A DNA stretch of 64,000 nucleotides from Planococcus donghaensis MPA1U2 (GTDB lineage: Bacteria; Bacillota; Bacilli; Bacillales_A; Planococcaceae): assembly GCF_000189395.1 (NCBI RefSeq), contig NZ_AEPB01000038.1, forward strand, positions 102,764 to 166,763. Direction: 5' to 3'. A program made the position numbers and the translations under genes. Every line of letters starts with the position of its first letter. Within the stretch, counting starts at the first letter, position 1. The notes below the pieces were generated by a model. The model was not told the origin of the DNA. It searched no databases and was given only the letters and a program-made list of their open reading frames with translations. Below, piece by piece: positions 19,336 to 29,802 of this stretch.

Positions 19336-20073
19336 ATGCAACGATATTTTATAGAGGGTAAAGTTCCTGACAATCGAATAGTGGCAATAACTGGCGATGA
19401 TGCAAAGCACATCGCCAAAGTTATGCGCCAAACTGTTGGGGATAACTTAATTGCTGTAATCGAAGAGCAAGCATACGATGCAGAAATTTTATCAACAGAT
19501 TTTGATGTAGAAATTAAAATCGGAAACAAGATAGAAACGCTAGTAGAGCTTCCGAAAAAAGTGACAATTGCATGTGGATTACCTAAAGGTGACAAACTGG
19601 ATTTGATTACTCAAAAGGCGACGGAACTGGGTATGTATGCGCTTTTACCGTTTTCTGCAGAACGTTCTATTGTTAAGTGGGACAATGCAAAAAGCGATAA
19701 AAAAATCGGCCGTCTACAAAAAATTGCGAAAGAAGCAGCTGAGCAATCGCATAGAACACACATACCTGAAGTTCATAACATCCATAGCTTCAAGCAATTA
19801 ATAAGCAAAGCGGAAGCGTATGACGTAGTTATTGTGGCATATGAAGAAGAGGCGAGACAAGGCGACAGAACACGGTTTGCTGAAATTATAAAATCATTGT
19901 ATGATAAAGATTCAGTGTTACTTGTTTTTGGTCCTGAAGGTGGGATTTCGGATGCCGAAGTACAGGCGTTAAAAAACTTTGGCGCCATTTTTACTTCTCT
20001 TGGGCCACGGATTCTGCGGACCGAAACAGCGCCTTTATATGCACTGTCAGCTATTTCCTACGAGTTCGAATAA
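19336..20073 (+). CDS. rsmE: 16S rRNA (uracil-1498-N3)-methyltransferase
   Basis: SPOUT-family methyltransferase acting on U1498 of 16S rRNA. N-terminal PUA-like domain (AITGDDAKHIAKVMRQ), then knot motifs: FGPEGGISDAEV and LGPRILRTETAPLYALS, which form the SAM site. 245 aa. RBS GGGGTG 7 nt upstream. Follows prmA by 12 nt. Confidence 0.95.
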   Translation: MQRYFIEGKVPDNRIVAITGDDAKHIAKVMRQTVGDNLIAVIEEQAYDAEILSTDFDVEIKIGNKIETLVELPKKVTIACGLPKGDKLDLITQKATELGMYALLPFSAERSIVKWDNAKSDKKIGRLQKIAKEAAEQSHRTHIPEVHNIHSFKQLISKAEAYDVVIVAYEEEARQGDRTRFAEIIKSLYDKDSVLLVFGPEGGISDAEVQALKNFGAIFTSLGPRILRTETAPLYALSAISYEFE

Positions 20074-20137
20074 GTTTCCAGTAGGAAATGAGTTGGGAAA
20101 ACAAACGACTTCTATATAGAATGGGGATTTTTTAAAA

Positions 20138-20806
20138 ATGACGAACATTGCATCTTATATCGACCATACGTTATTAAAGCCTGAATCAACTGAAAGCCAA
20201 GTAGTGCAGTTATGCAAAGAAGCAGCAGAATACAATTTCGCTTCTGTTTGTGTAAATCCAACTTGGGTCGAAAAAGCAGCTGCAGAATTAACAAATAGTG
20301 AAGTGAAAGTTTGTACAGTTATTGGGTTCCCGCTAGGAGCTTCAACACCTGAGACAAAAGCTTTTGAAACAACGGACGCTATTACTAAAGGCGCTGGAGA
20401 AATTGATATGGTGTTAAACATTGGCGCATTAAAAAGCGGCAATACAGATCACGTGAAAAAAGATATTGAAGCAGTTGTCAATGCAGCTAAAGGCAAAGCA
20501 ATTGTCAAAGTAATTCTTGAGACGTGCTTGTTAACGGATGAAGAAAAAGTAACCGCTTCCCAATTATCTAAAGAAGCTGGAGCAGATTTTGTTAAAACTT
20601 CTACCGGCTTTTCAACAGGTGGAGCTACAGTAGATGATGTGAAACTAATGCGTCAAACAGTTGGTTCTGAAATGGGTGTTAAAGCTTCTGGTGGCGTACG
20701 TAGCTTAGAAGATGTAGAAGCAATGATTGAAGCTGGAGCTACGCGCATTGGCGCAAGTTCAGGCGTAAAAATCATGCAAGGACTTACTTCAGATTCTGAT
20801 TATTAA
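20138..20806 (+). CDS. deoC: Deoxyribose-phosphate aldolase
   Basis: Class I aldolase splitting 2-deoxyribose-5-phosphate to acetaldehyde and glyceraldehyde-3-phosphate. Schiff-base lysine in [11 protein letters not shown], second conserved lysine in [10 protein letters not shown]-terminal YIDHTLLKP. 222 aa. RBS is a weak GGGGA with a ~9-nt spacer. In B. subtilis mtaB occupies this place. No other deo genes are nearby, so this aldolase stands alone here. Confidence 0.95.
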   Translation: MTNIASYIDHTLLKPESTESQVVQLCKEAAEYNFASVCVNPTWVEKAAAELTNSEVKVCTVIGFPLGASTPETKAFETTDAITKGAGEIDMVLNIGALKSGNTDHVKKDIEAVVNAAKGKAIVKVILETCLLTDEEKVTASQLSKEAGADFVKTSTGFSTGGATVDDVKLMRQTVGSEMGVKASGGVRSLEDVEAMIEAGATRIGASSGVKIMQGLTSDSDY

Positions 20807-20809
20807 CTG

Positions 20810-20838
20810 TTGACCTTTCATTCAGAATACGATATAAT
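20810..20838 (+). promoter_or_regulatory. rpsU promoter
   Basis: TTGACC at 20810-20815 and perfect TATAAT at 20833-20838 with a 17-nt spacer, partly overlapping the region just after the deoC stop. The strongest sigma-A match in this part of the window. Confidence 0.8.
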
Positions 20839-20901
20839 TTTTGAGTATATAACACTTGTTGTTCTTCGCTTCAACGTGTGTTCGGAGGGAGGGAAAAAGA
20901 G

Positions 20902-21075
20902 ATGACAAAAACTACAGTTCGTAAAAACGAATCGATTGAAGATGCTCTTCGCCGCTTCAAACGCACTGTTTCTAAATCTGGAACAATGCAAGAGGTAAGA
21001 AAGCGCGAGTACTATGATAAGCCGAGCGTGAAACGTAAACTAAAATCAGAAGCTGCGCGTAAACGTAAATTTTAA
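20902..21075 (+). CDS. rpsU: 30S ribosomal protein S21
   Basis: 57-aa basic protein starting [20 protein letters not shown], standard S21, involved in 30S-mRNA interaction. ATG 20902 is chosen over an upstream frame extension because the double GGAGGGAGGG lies 6-10 nt upstream. A leader stem-loop ends just before this RBS. yqeY, which often follows rpsU, is absent; a terminator follows instead. Confidence 0.96.
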   Translation: MTKTTVRKNESIEDALRRFKRTVSKSGTMQEVRKREYYDKPSVKRKLKSEAARKRKF

Positions 21076-21124
21076 TTGACTTTAAGAAGCATATAGACTT
21101 TTAAAAAATATGAACGACCAGCGA

Positions 21125-21160
21125 AAACCGCCAACACAAAATTGTGTTGGCGGTTTTTCT
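21125..21160 (+). terminator. rpsU terminator
   Basis: Perfect stem ACCGCCAACACAA / TTGTGTTGGCGGT with a 2-4 nt effective loop, followed by TTTTTC. Confidence 0.9.
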
Positions 21161-21231
21161 AATTGTCACATAAGTAAGCGCATTCTTTCGTTATTGCAGA
21201 AGATTTCCTCTATAATAGAAGTACAGTAAAT

Positions 21232-21257
21232 TGAAACTTCTTCCCAGTTCAACCGTA
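21232..21257 (+). promoter_or_regulatory. Sigma-W (ECF) type promoter of nfeD-floA operon
   Basis: TGAAAC at 21232-21237, 16-nt spacer, CGTA at 21254-21257: an exact match to the sigma-W consensus pattern. B. subtilis yqeZ-yqfA-yqfB, the homologous operon, is a known sigma-W target. A second possible sigma-A -10 TATAAT lies at 21211-21216. Confidence 0.8.
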
Positions 21258-21301
21258 TATATGGTGCAGAAGAAATTTGAAATGCGAAAGGAGAGATCCT
21301 G

Positions 21302-22627
21302 TTGAGCAAAGTCAAAGTCTTTATGGGTTTTGGACTTTTGCTATTATCGTTTCTACTTGTGCTCCCAGCCATCCAGGCGGATACTTCGACGGTGTACGTT
21401 ATCCCAATCGAAGATGAAGTTGAAAGAGGATTGCAAGCTTTTATCGAACGGGGGATTGAAGAAGCGGAAGATGCTGGAGCCGAAGCCATCATATTTGAAA
21501 TAGATACACCGGGTGGATTTGTAAATGCAGCAGATGGTATTGCGCGTCTGTTAAACAAAACAGATATAGAAAAACTGGCTTTTATCAATCAAGACGCTTT
21601 GTCTGCTGGTGCGTTTCTTGCTTTGCATAATGACGAAATATACATGCATCCTAATGGGCGCATGGGAGCAGCACAAGTCATTGACCAAGCTGGCAATGCA
21701 GCAACGGATAAAGCCAATAGCGCTTGGTTGTCTTCTATGAAAAGCGCGGCACAAACAGCTGGTCGAGATCCACAGTATGCTTTAGCCATGGCCGATGCAT
21801 CAATCGATCTTCCAGAAGTCGGCGCAGCTAAAGGGAAATTACTAACTTTAGATGCGAAAGAAGCAGAGCAAGTAGGATATTCAGAAGGAACCGTCAGTTC
21901 TTTAAGTGAACTTCTTGCATTAAAAGGTTTTGAGGACGCAACGATCGTGACAATTGACGAAACGTTTTCCGAAAGTCTAGCTCGCTTTTTAACAAATCCG
22001 TTTGTTGTACCAATTCTTTTATCATTTGCAGGACTCGGCTTGCTACTTGAGCTATTTACGCCAGGAGTCGGAGTTCCAGGGTTTATCGGAATGGTATTTT
22101 TACTGTTGTTTTTTTATGGTCACTTAGTGGCCGGCTTGGCAGGTTACGAATCCATCATTTTATTGGTAATTGGTTTCGGGCTTTTAGTAGCTGAGTTTAT
22201 CATACCGGGTGGTGTAGCTGGATTTCTCGGGGTTGCGGCTATTCTCGGTAGTATTTTATTGGCGGGAGGAGACTTGAAGACCACCGCCATAGCAGTACTT
22301 ATAGCAATGATAGTAGCAACAGTAGGGATGGTGATCGTAGTGAAGTTTTTTGGTAAGCGGCTAAGTTTGTTCAAACGCATAATTTTGACGGACGCCACCG
22401 ATACAGCAAGTGGCTATGTATCGACAACTAATCGTCCAGAACTTGTCGGTAAAATTGCACGAACACTGACGGCACTTCGTCCATCGGGTACAATTCAGCT
22501 AGAGGACGAGCGAATTGATGCTGTCTCTGAAGGAAGATTTATAGACAGTGGTAAAAATGTTAAGATTATCAAGGTAGAAGGTTCACGTATTGTAGTTCGT
22601 GAGCTGGATAAACAAGAGGAGGAATAA
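21302..22627 (+). CDS. Long-form NfeD membrane protease-like protein
   Basis: Homolog of B. subtilis YqeZ. N-terminal signal/TM, a ClpP-like serine-lysine protease domain (about residues 30-215) with the likely nucleophile Ser in LSAGAFLAL and a candidate general-base Lys in SSMKSAAQ, four TM helices (about 230-350), and a C-terminal OB-fold NfeD domain. 441 aa. Start TTG 21302 with AAAGGAG 8 nt upstream. Acts with the flotillin FloA encoded 4 nt downstream, in envelope-stress resistance and membrane organisation. Confidence 0.9.
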   Translation: MSKVKVFMGFGLLLLSFLLVLPAIQADTSTVYVIPIEDEVERGLQAFIERGIEEAEDAGAEAIIFEIDTPGGFVNAADGIARLLNKTDIEKLAFINQDALSAGAFLALHNDEIYMHPNGRMGAAQVIDQAGNAATDKANSAWLSSMKSAAQTAGRDPQYALAMADASIDLPEVGAAKGKLLTLDAKEAEQVGYSEGTVSSLSELLALKGFEDATIVTIDETFSESLARFLTNPFVVPILLSFAGLGLLLELFTPGVGVPGFIGMVFLLLFFYGHLVAGLAGYESIILLVIGFGLLVAEFIIPGGVAGFLGVAAILGSILLAGGDLKTTAIAVLIAMIVATVGMVIVVKFFGKRLSLFKRIILTDATDTASGYVSTTNRPELVGKIARTLTALRPSGTIQLEDERIDAVSEGRFIDSGKNVKIIKVEGSRIVVRELDKQEEE

Positions 22628-22631
22628 GAGA

Positions 22632-23618
22632 ATGGGACTTGAAACAATTGGACTAGGCGCAGCAATCATTGGTATCATTGTTATTTTGGCAATATTCTTT
22701 ACATTTGTGCCGATTACGTTATGGATTTCGGCATTAGCTGCAGGCGTAAAAATCAGTATCTTTACATTAATCGGGATGAGATTACGTCGAGTTATTCCGT
22801 CGCGGATTGTTAACCCGTTGATTAAAGCTTCAAAAGCGGGATTAACCGTGACCATTAACCAATTAGAAAGCCATTACTTAGCTGGTGGTAACGTCGATCG
22901 TGTTGTTAACGCATTAATCGCGGCTCACCGTGCCAATATCGAATTGCCTTTTGAACGCGCAGCAGCGATTGACCTAGCAGGTCGTGACGTACTAGAAGCT
23001 GTTCAAATGTCGGTAAACCCGAAAGTAATTGAAACACCATTTATCGCTGGTGTGGCAATGGACGGGATTGAAGTAAAAGCAAAAGCACGTATTACTGTTC
23101 GTGCAAATATCGACCGTTTAGTCGGTGGTGCTGGTGAAGAAACAATTGTTGCCCGTGTTGGTGAAGGGATTGTTTCGACACTTGGTTCAAGCACAAGTCA
23201 TAAAAAAGTTCTTGAAAACCCAGATCTAATTTCTCAAACAGTTTTATCAAAAGGTCTTGATTCAGGGACGGCGTTTGAAATTCTGTCCATCGATATTGCA
23301 GACGTTGATATCGGTAAAAACATTGGAGCAGAACTACAAACAGAACAAGCTGAAGCAGATAAGAAAATTGCGCAAGCAAAAGCTGAAGAGCGACGTGCAA
23401 TGGCTGTTGCAAGCGAACAAGAAATGAAAGCAAAAGTTGTTGAAATGAGAGCGAAAGTTGTAGAAGCAGAAGCAGAAGTACCACTTGCAATGTCTGAAGC
23501 TCTTCGCAACGGGAATATTGGCGTAATGGATTACGTAAACTATAAAAATATCCAAGCTGATACAAGTATGCGTGATTCGATTTCAAAAACTAGCACGGAT
23601 AAATCCGACAACAAATAA
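22632..23618 (+). CDS. floA: Flotillin-like protein FloA
   Basis: Scaffold protein of functional membrane microdomains (YqfA). An N-terminal hydrophobic hairpin (about residues 5-45), a PHB-like region ([17 protein letters not shown] ... [14 protein letters not shown]) and a C-terminal Ala/Glu/Lys-rich coiled coil ([20 protein letters not shown]). About 328 aa. ATG 22632 has GAGGAGG 9 nt upstream. The longer upstream frame lies within nfeD. Confidence 0.95.
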   Translation: MGLETIGLGAAIIGIIVILAIFFTFVPITLWISALAAGVKISIFTLIGMRLRRVIPSRIVNPLIKASKAGLTVTINQLESHYLAGGNVDRVVNALIAAHRANIELPFERAAAIDLAGRDVLEAVQMSVNPKVIETPFIAGVAMDGIEVKAKARITVRANIDRLVGGAGEETIVARVGEGIVSTLGSSTSHKKVLENPDLISQTVLSKGLDSGTAFEILSIDIADVDIGKNIGAELQTEQAEADKKIAQAKAEERRAMAVASEQEMKAKVVEMRAKVVEAEAEVPLAMSEALRNGNIGVMDYVNYKNIQADTSMRDSISKTSTDKSDNK

Positions 23619-23648
23619 TGGGCGTTAGCTATAAGGGAGGTTTGTCGT

Positions 23649-24134
23649 GTGGAAGCTCTCATATTTGGACTTGTCATCATGGCGGTAAGTGCTTTTTTTA
23701 ATAAAAACAAAAAAGATGCTACTAAAAGAGACGCACCGGTAAAACCCTTTTCGACCACTACATCAACTACGAGAGAAAGTCGTTCTGGGCAAACCCGGTT
23801 TAAACGAGTAGAAGATTATGCAAAGGAACTTTATGGTGAACTGCAAAATCAAAAAACTCAAGGATCTGATCGTTTAGAAGAGGCAAAGCAAAAAGCGGCA
23901 GAAGTTGTGGATCGTACGCCTCTTCGCGAAGCGCGTCAAGAAGTAGAGCGTCGCATTACATCTAGTCATACACAAAGCCGTGCATCACTAAGCGAATCCA
24001 GATCAATCCGCAATCAACCCGTAGTTCCTAAAGTAGAGAAAGCTTCTGATGAGTTATTGCCACTAAGCAATGAGGATGTTAGAAGAGGGATTATTATGGC
24101 GGAAATTTTAATGCCGCCAAAGTCAAAACGTTAA
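23649..24134 (+). CDS. Uncharacterised membrane-anchored protein of the nfeD-floA operon
   Basis: 161 aa: one N-terminal TM helix (EALIFGLVIMAVSAFF), then a highly charged, low-complexity cytoplasmic region with a helical stretch (RLEEAKQKAAEVVDRTPLRE) and a compact C-terminus (SNEDVRRGIIMAEILMPPKS) that looks like the conserved part. It holds the place of B. subtilis yqfB but is longer, so I give no symbol. GTG start with GGGAGGT 7 nt upstream. Co-operonic with floA, suggesting a microdomain-associated role. Confidence 0.75.
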   Translation: MEALIFGLVIMAVSAFFNKNKKDATKRDAPVKPFSTTTSTTRESRSGQTRFKRVEDYAKELYGELQNQKTQGSDRLEEAKQKAAEVVDRTPLREARQEVERRITSSHTQSRASLSESRSIRNQPVVPKVEKASDELLPLSNEDVRRGIIMAEILMPPKSKR

Positions 24135-24137
24135 CGA

Positions 24138-24168
24138 GAAATCAGTCAGTGAAAACTGGCTGATTTTT
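24138..24168 (+). terminator. Terminator of nfeD-floA operon
   Basis: AAATCAG-CAGT / ACTG-CTGATTT stem with one T/G mismatch and GAAA loop, followed by a T-run. Confidence 0.8.
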
Positions 24169-24363
24169 GTTATCCATATTTTTATTATGTAAACTCAAAG
24201 GTTCTAAAGTTTTTTCTAACTATTAAAATTAGAATTATTAGGATGTTTCGATAAAAGGTAAAAATTTCACCTTAAAGGTGTGCAGAACAAATATTTTACA
24301 AGTGATTATCTTTAATGATAGAGTGAAATTAGCAGTAAATACTCGATCCTAAGGAGCGTCCAC

Positions 24364-25323
24364 ATGACAGAAAATAACTTACTAGAATTACATGTGAAAG
24401 ACCCAAATGAAGCGGTACAGCTGCTCGGGATATCGGATAGCCATTTAACGCTAATCGAAGAAGCTTTTAACATTCAAATTATTACCCGTGGAGAAGTGAT
24501 TAAATTAGCTGGTGCTGAGGAAGACAAACTAACGGGGAAATTATTAATAGAACAATTGTTGCGGGTTATTCGCAAAAACATCAATATTGATCAACGCGAT
24601 ATTGTCTCAGCAATTGAGATGGCCAAAAATGGCACAATTGAATATTTCGCAGACCTTTATGATGAAGAAGTTGCACGTAATGCCAATGGTAAAACGATTC
24701 GGGCAAAAACCATCGGACAAAGACATTATATTCATGCGATCCGCAATAAGGATTTAGTTTTTGGAATTGGTCCTGCGGGTACCGGTAAAACTTATCTTGC
24801 CGTGGTTTTAGCTGTCCAAGCACTTAAAAACGGTCATGTGAAGAAAATCATCTTAACAAGGCCGGCTGTTGAAGCGGGTGAAAGTCTTGGGTTTTTACCA
24901 GGAGATTTAAAAGAGAAAGTTGACCCTTATTTACGCCCGCTATATGATGCGTTGCATGATGTGTTAGGACTTGAACAAACCAATCGTTTTATCGAGCGTG
25001 GGACCATCGAAATTGCACCTCTAGCGTATATGAGAGGACGCACATTAGATGAAGCTTTTGTTATTCTAGATGAGGCGCAAAACACGACAAAAGCGCAGAT
25101 GAAAATGTTTTTAACACGTCTTGGTTTTGGATCTAAAATGGTGATAACAGGTGATAAAACTCAAATTGACTTGCCGCGTGGTGCTGAATCTGGATTAATT
25201 GCCGCTGAAACAATTTTATCAAGTGTGCGAAACATCCACTTTCAATACCTTGAAAGTGGAGATGTGGTCCGTCACCCCCTTGTGGCAAAAATTATTGATG
25301 CTTATGAAAATCAACCAACTTAA
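24364..25323 (+). CDS. phoH: PhoH family ATPase
   Basis: P-loop NTPase/putative RNA helicase of the PhoH family (YqfE). Walker A GPAGTGKTYLA, RPAVEAGESLGFLPGD, Walker B AFVILDEAQNTT and a sensor-like MVITGDKTQID. 319 aa. RBS AAGGAG 8 nt upstream. yqfC and yqfD, the sporulation genes that precede phoH in Bacillus, are absent, leaving a 229-nt gap. A terminator follows immediately. Confidence 0.93.
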   Translation: MTENNLLELHVKDPNEAVQLLGISDSHLTLIEEAFNIQIITRGEVIKLAGAEEDKLTGKLLIEQLLRVIRKNINIDQRDIVSAIEMAKNGTIEYFADLYDEEVARNANGKTIRAKTIGQRHYIHAIRNKDLVFGIGPAGTGKTYLAVVLAVQALKNGHVKKIILTRPAVEAGESLGFLPGDLKEKVDPYLRPLYDALHDVLGLEQTNRFIERGTIEIAPLAYMRGRTLDEAFVILDEAQNTTKAQMKMFLTRLGFGSKMVITGDKTQIDLPRGAESGLIAAETILSSVRNIHFQYLESGDVVRHPLVAKIIDAYENQPT

Positions 25324-25335
25324 AGCGTATAAAGT

Positions 25336-25369
25336 AAGGTGCAGGGAAAGTAACCCCTGCACCTTTTTC
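25336..25369 (+). terminator. phoH terminator
   Basis: Perfect AAGGTGCAGGG / CCCTGCACCTT stem with a ~7-nt loop and T-tract. Confidence 0.9.
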
Positions 25370-25500
25370 TATTATAAAAATGCGAGAAATATTTTTCTGC
25401 TCGTATATAGGGACATAATTTCAAATTATTAGAAAAAAACACGGTGAAATCTGTTTCTTTAGTTGTTATGATGGAACTAGGAAATGTGGGGTGGAGTAAG

Positions 25501-27621
25501 ATGCGGCAAAAAGCGCGAGATCTTTTTGAGAAACTAGGTTATCGAAAAATTATGATGGCTGGCATGTTGTTAACGGGCATCATCTTATACGGCTTTTTAA
25601 TGGACTCTGTTCAAAGTGATACATACGATATACAATTGTTCCAATTATCATCCGAAACAATACGTTCTGAAAAAACCGTTGAAGATCCAGTAAAAACTGA
25701 ATTGGAAAGGCAGCGGCTTACTGAAGAAGTGGCACCAAGCTACCAGTTTATGAGTGAAATAGTAGACAATCAAACGGCTTTGGTCGCATCGATATTTGGT
25801 TATATTATGGACGTTAAAGCGCCTCCAGAACAACAAGAAGACCGTTTAACTCAAGAAGAAATGATTGCGAAGTTGAGAGAAGATTTAAGACTGTTAGAAA
25901 CAAGCGATAACGGATTGCGTTTAACAGACGATATGTTACGTTCGTTAGTGTCTCTTTCAGAAGCTCGGTTACTTAGCGTACAAAAAGAATTAAACAACTT
26001 ATTGCAGTCGTCTTTGAACGAATCGATTCGTGTAGAAGAAGTGGCGCGTTATCGCACGGAGATCGAACAAGAAATTCGTCGCAATGAAACAATTCCGAAC
26101 GATATTATTCAAGCGGCAGTAACCATCGGGCGTTTTGGTATAATTGCAAACGAGGTAGTCAACGAAGAATTAACAGCAAAGCAAGTAGAACAAATTCGAA
26201 ATAGTGTTGAACCAACACGCATTTTACAAGGGCAAGTTCTTGTTCAAGAAGGCCAAGTGATTGACCGGGAAGTGTACCGTCAGTTAGAGCTAGCTGGAAT
26301 GACTGAAGAGCGGCTGAATTATAAACCGTTACTTGGCTTGTTCATATTTGTCATTATTGCAGTAGGGCTACTATTCATCGTTATTTCTCGGTCAAAAAAA
26401 GACGATAAAAACAAAGTTACCGAGATGCTGGTGGTTATGGTAACAGCTTCTATTTCATTAATATTGATGAAGTTACTTTCTGTTATTAGCGGCAATTTTG
26501 ATTTGGTTATTTCATTTTTCTTCCCCACAGCATTAGCAGGTATGCTGGTGTGCTTGCTTGTCAATGAACGGGCAGCTGTATATGTCACCATTTTCGTCAG
26601 TGCAGCAGCAGGTTTAATGTTGCCAAGTGGCTATTCAGCTACGTTACAGGTAGACGTTGCTTTTTATATTCTTTTCGGGGGATTAACCGCGATTTATTTG
26701 ATCGATCGAGTAGGCGGACGTGGGCGTTTACTCCATATCAGTTTAGCAGTAGCGTTAGCTAACGCATTGTTTGTTGCTTTTTATTTATTGCTTGGCCAAA
26801 CACAATATAATTGGTCAGAAGTCGGCTTTTATTTTTCAGCTGCGATAGTCTCGGGTCTATTATCTGGCGCGTTAGCAATTGGATTTTTGCCATTTTTTGA
26901 ATCGGCATTTGGTATGCTATCAACAATGCGCTTACTCGAATTATCAAATCCGAATCATCCGCTACTGAAGAAAATTTTAATGGAAACACCAGGTACTTAT
27001 CACCACAGTTTAATGGTGGCCAATTTAGCTGATGCTTCTTGTGAAGCGATTGGAGCAAATGGACTATTAGCGCGAGTTGGGTGTTATTATCATGATATTG
27101 GCAAAACAAAATACCCGCAGTTTTTTATCGAGAACCAAGTGAATATTGAAAACCCGCATGATCGTTTGCCACCTGAGAAAAGTCGGGATATTATTTTGGC
27201 TCATGGCATACAAGGTGCGCAGTTGTTGAAAAAGCATAAAATGCCAAAAGAAATTATTGATGTAGCTGCGCAACATCACGGGACGAGTCTTTTGAAGTTT
27301 TTCTATTACAAAGCAAAAGAAACCAATCCAGATGTTGATGAAAACACATATCGCTACCAAGGTCCAAAGCCGCAAACAAAGGAAATTGCGGTTATATCCA
27401 TAGCGGATAGCCTAGAAGCAGCAGTTCGGTCCATGAAAGAGCCAACATCAGAAAAGATAAAAAAATTGGTAGATTCAATTGTAGAAGATAAACTAAAAGA
27501 TGGGCAGTTTGAAGAATGCGATATTTCTTTAAAAGAACTAAAAAAAGTTAAAGAAGTAATGTGTGATACATTGAATGGAATATTCCATTCGCGTATTGAG
27601 TATCCGAAAGAAACCAATTGA
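25501..27621 (+). CDS. pgpH: PgpH, 7TM-HD cyclic-di-AMP phosphodiesterase
   Basis: Membrane HD hydrolase that degrades c-di-AMP to pApA (YqfF). One N-terminal TM, a large extracytoplasmic 7TMR-HDED domain (about residues 45-285), seven TM helices (about 290-480) and a cytoplasmic HD domain with YHHSLMVANLAD, YYHDIGKTKYPQFF and HGIQGAQLL ligands. 706 aa. ATG 25501 is preferred: GGGGTGGAG lies 6 nt upstream, while upstream in-frame starts lack an RBS. Heads the pgpH-ybeY-dgkA-cdd-era-recO operon. Confidence 0.93.
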   Translation: MRQKARDLFEKLGYRKIMMAGMLLTGIILYGFLMDSVQSDTYDIQLFQLSSETIRSEKTVEDPVKTELERQRLTEEVAPSYQFMSEIVDNQTALVASIFGYIMDVKAPPEQQEDRLTQEEMIAKLREDLRLLETSDNGLRLTDDMLRSLVSLSEARLLSVQKELNNLLQSSLNESIRVEEVARYRTEIEQEIRRNETIPNDIIQAAVTIGRFGIIANEVVNEELTAKQVEQIRNSVEPTRILQGQVLVQEGQVIDREVYRQLELAGMTEERLNYKPLLGLFIFVIIAVGLLFIVISRSKKDDKNKVTEMLVVMVTASISLILMKLLSVISGNFDLVISFFFPTALAGMLVCLLVNERAAVYVTIFVSAAAGLMLPSGYSATLQVDVAFYILFGGLTAIYLIDRVGGRGRLLHISLAVALANALFVAFYLLLGQTQYNWSEVGFYFSAAIVSGLLSGALAIGFLPFFESAFGMLSTMRLLELSNPNHPLLKKILMETPGTYHHSLMVANLADASCEAIGANGLLARVGCYYHDIGKTKYPQFFIENQVNIENPHDRLPPEKSRDIILAHGIQGAQLLKKHKMPKEIIDVAAQHHGTSLLKFFYYKAKETNPDVDENTYRYQGPKPQTKEIAVISIADSLEAAVRSMKEPTSEKIKKLVDSIVEDKLKDGQFEECDISLKELKKVKEVMCDTLNGIFHSRIEYPKETN

Positions 27622-27635
27622 CAGGAGGAACTGTT

Positions 27636-28118
27636 ATGATAGCTATTGATTTTATGGATGAAACAGAAAGTTTAGATCAAAAAGAGCTAGATTTTGTCAA
27701 AAAAATATTAGAGCATGCTGCAAAGCAAGAAAAAGTCACGGATTCTGAAGTATCCGTGACTTTTGTCACCAATGAAATGATTCGTGATATTAACCGGGAA
27801 TACCGTGGGAAAGACCAGCCGACGGATGTCATCTCGTTTGCTATGGAAGAACTGGGAGAAGGAGAAACAGCAATTATCGGCTCACAGGAACCGCGCATGT
27901 TGGGTGACATCATTATTTCTTTGGACCGGACAAAAGAGCAGGCTGAAGATTTTGGTCATTCTTTTGAAAGAGAACTAGGCTTTCTAGCGATTCATGGCTT
28001 TTTGCATCTGTTAGGCTATGATCACATGACAGAAGAAGATGAAAAAAAGATGTTTTCTCGCCAAGAGGAGATTTTAGTCTCTCTCGGCATCACGCGTGAT
28101 AATCATGACGGCGCGTAG
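27636..28118 (+). CDS. ybeY: Endoribonuclease YbeY
   Basis: Single-strand endoribonuclease in 16S rRNA maturation and ribosome quality control. Metal-binding motif HGFLHLLGYDH near residue 120, with TDVISFAM upstream. 160 aa. ATG 27636 has AGGAGG 8 nt upstream; the TTG at 27618 overlaps the pgpH stop and precedes the RBS. Ends within the dgkA start region. Confidence 0.95.
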   Translation: MIAIDFMDETESLDQKELDFVKKILEHAAKQEKVTDSEVSVTFVTNEMIRDINREYRGKDQPTDVISFAMEELGEGETAIIGSQEPRMLGDIIISLDRTKEQAEDFGHSFERELGFLAIHGFLHLLGYDHMTEEDEKKMFSRQEEILVSLGITRDNHDGA

Positions 28119-28458
28119 GTTTTTCCGTTCTTTTTGGTTTGCAACTCAAGGAATTGGAACTGCTTTAAAACGTGAACAAAATATCCGGTTTCACCTTTTA
28201 GCTGCGATTATTGTAGTAATTGCAGGGTGGTTCACGGTTTTGTCTTACACAGAATGGCTCGTGGTCATTTTATTAATTGCGGGCATGATCGCATTAGAGA
28301 TGGTCAATTCAGCTATTGAACGGGTCGTCGACTTGGTGACGGCTGAACTTCATCCGCTTGCTAAACAAGCAAAAGATATGGCGGCAGGTGCGGTTTTGGT
28401 ATTTGCAGCGGCAAGTGCTATAATTGGATTAATAATATTTTTACCCAAATGGTTTTAA
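28105..28458 (+). CDS. dgkA: Diacylglycerol/undecaprenol kinase
   Basis: Small integral membrane kinase; Gram-positive members phosphorylate undecaprenol. Three TM helices, with the conserved IALEMVNSAIERVVDL and HPLAKQAKDMAAGAV motifs. About 117 aa. Starts inside ybeY (ATG 28105, alternatively GTG 28096), with no strong RBS, so translation is probably coupled to ybeY. Confidence 0.92.
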   Translation: MTARRFFRSFWFATQGIGTALKREQNIRFHLLAAIIVVIAGWFTVLSYTEWLVVILLIAGMIALEMVNSAIERVVDLVTAELHPLAKQAKDMAAGAVLVFAAASAIIGLIIFLPKWF

Positions 28459-28472
28459 ATTCGTAGAGGTGA

Positions 28473-29790
<1,318 letters not shown>

Positions 29791-29802
29791 GGAGTCCTTT
29801 CC

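Noticed and set aside
19191-19595. 134-aa minus-strand frame across prmA-rsmE
   Set aside because: Spans the ends of two confident plus-strand genes; Ser/Ile-rich antisense artefact.
23092-23586. 164-aa minus-strand frame rich in Leu/Gln opposite floA
   Set aside because: It is the antisense image of FloA's Ala/Glu/Lys coiled coil, has no RBS, and its composition is an artefact of codon bias.
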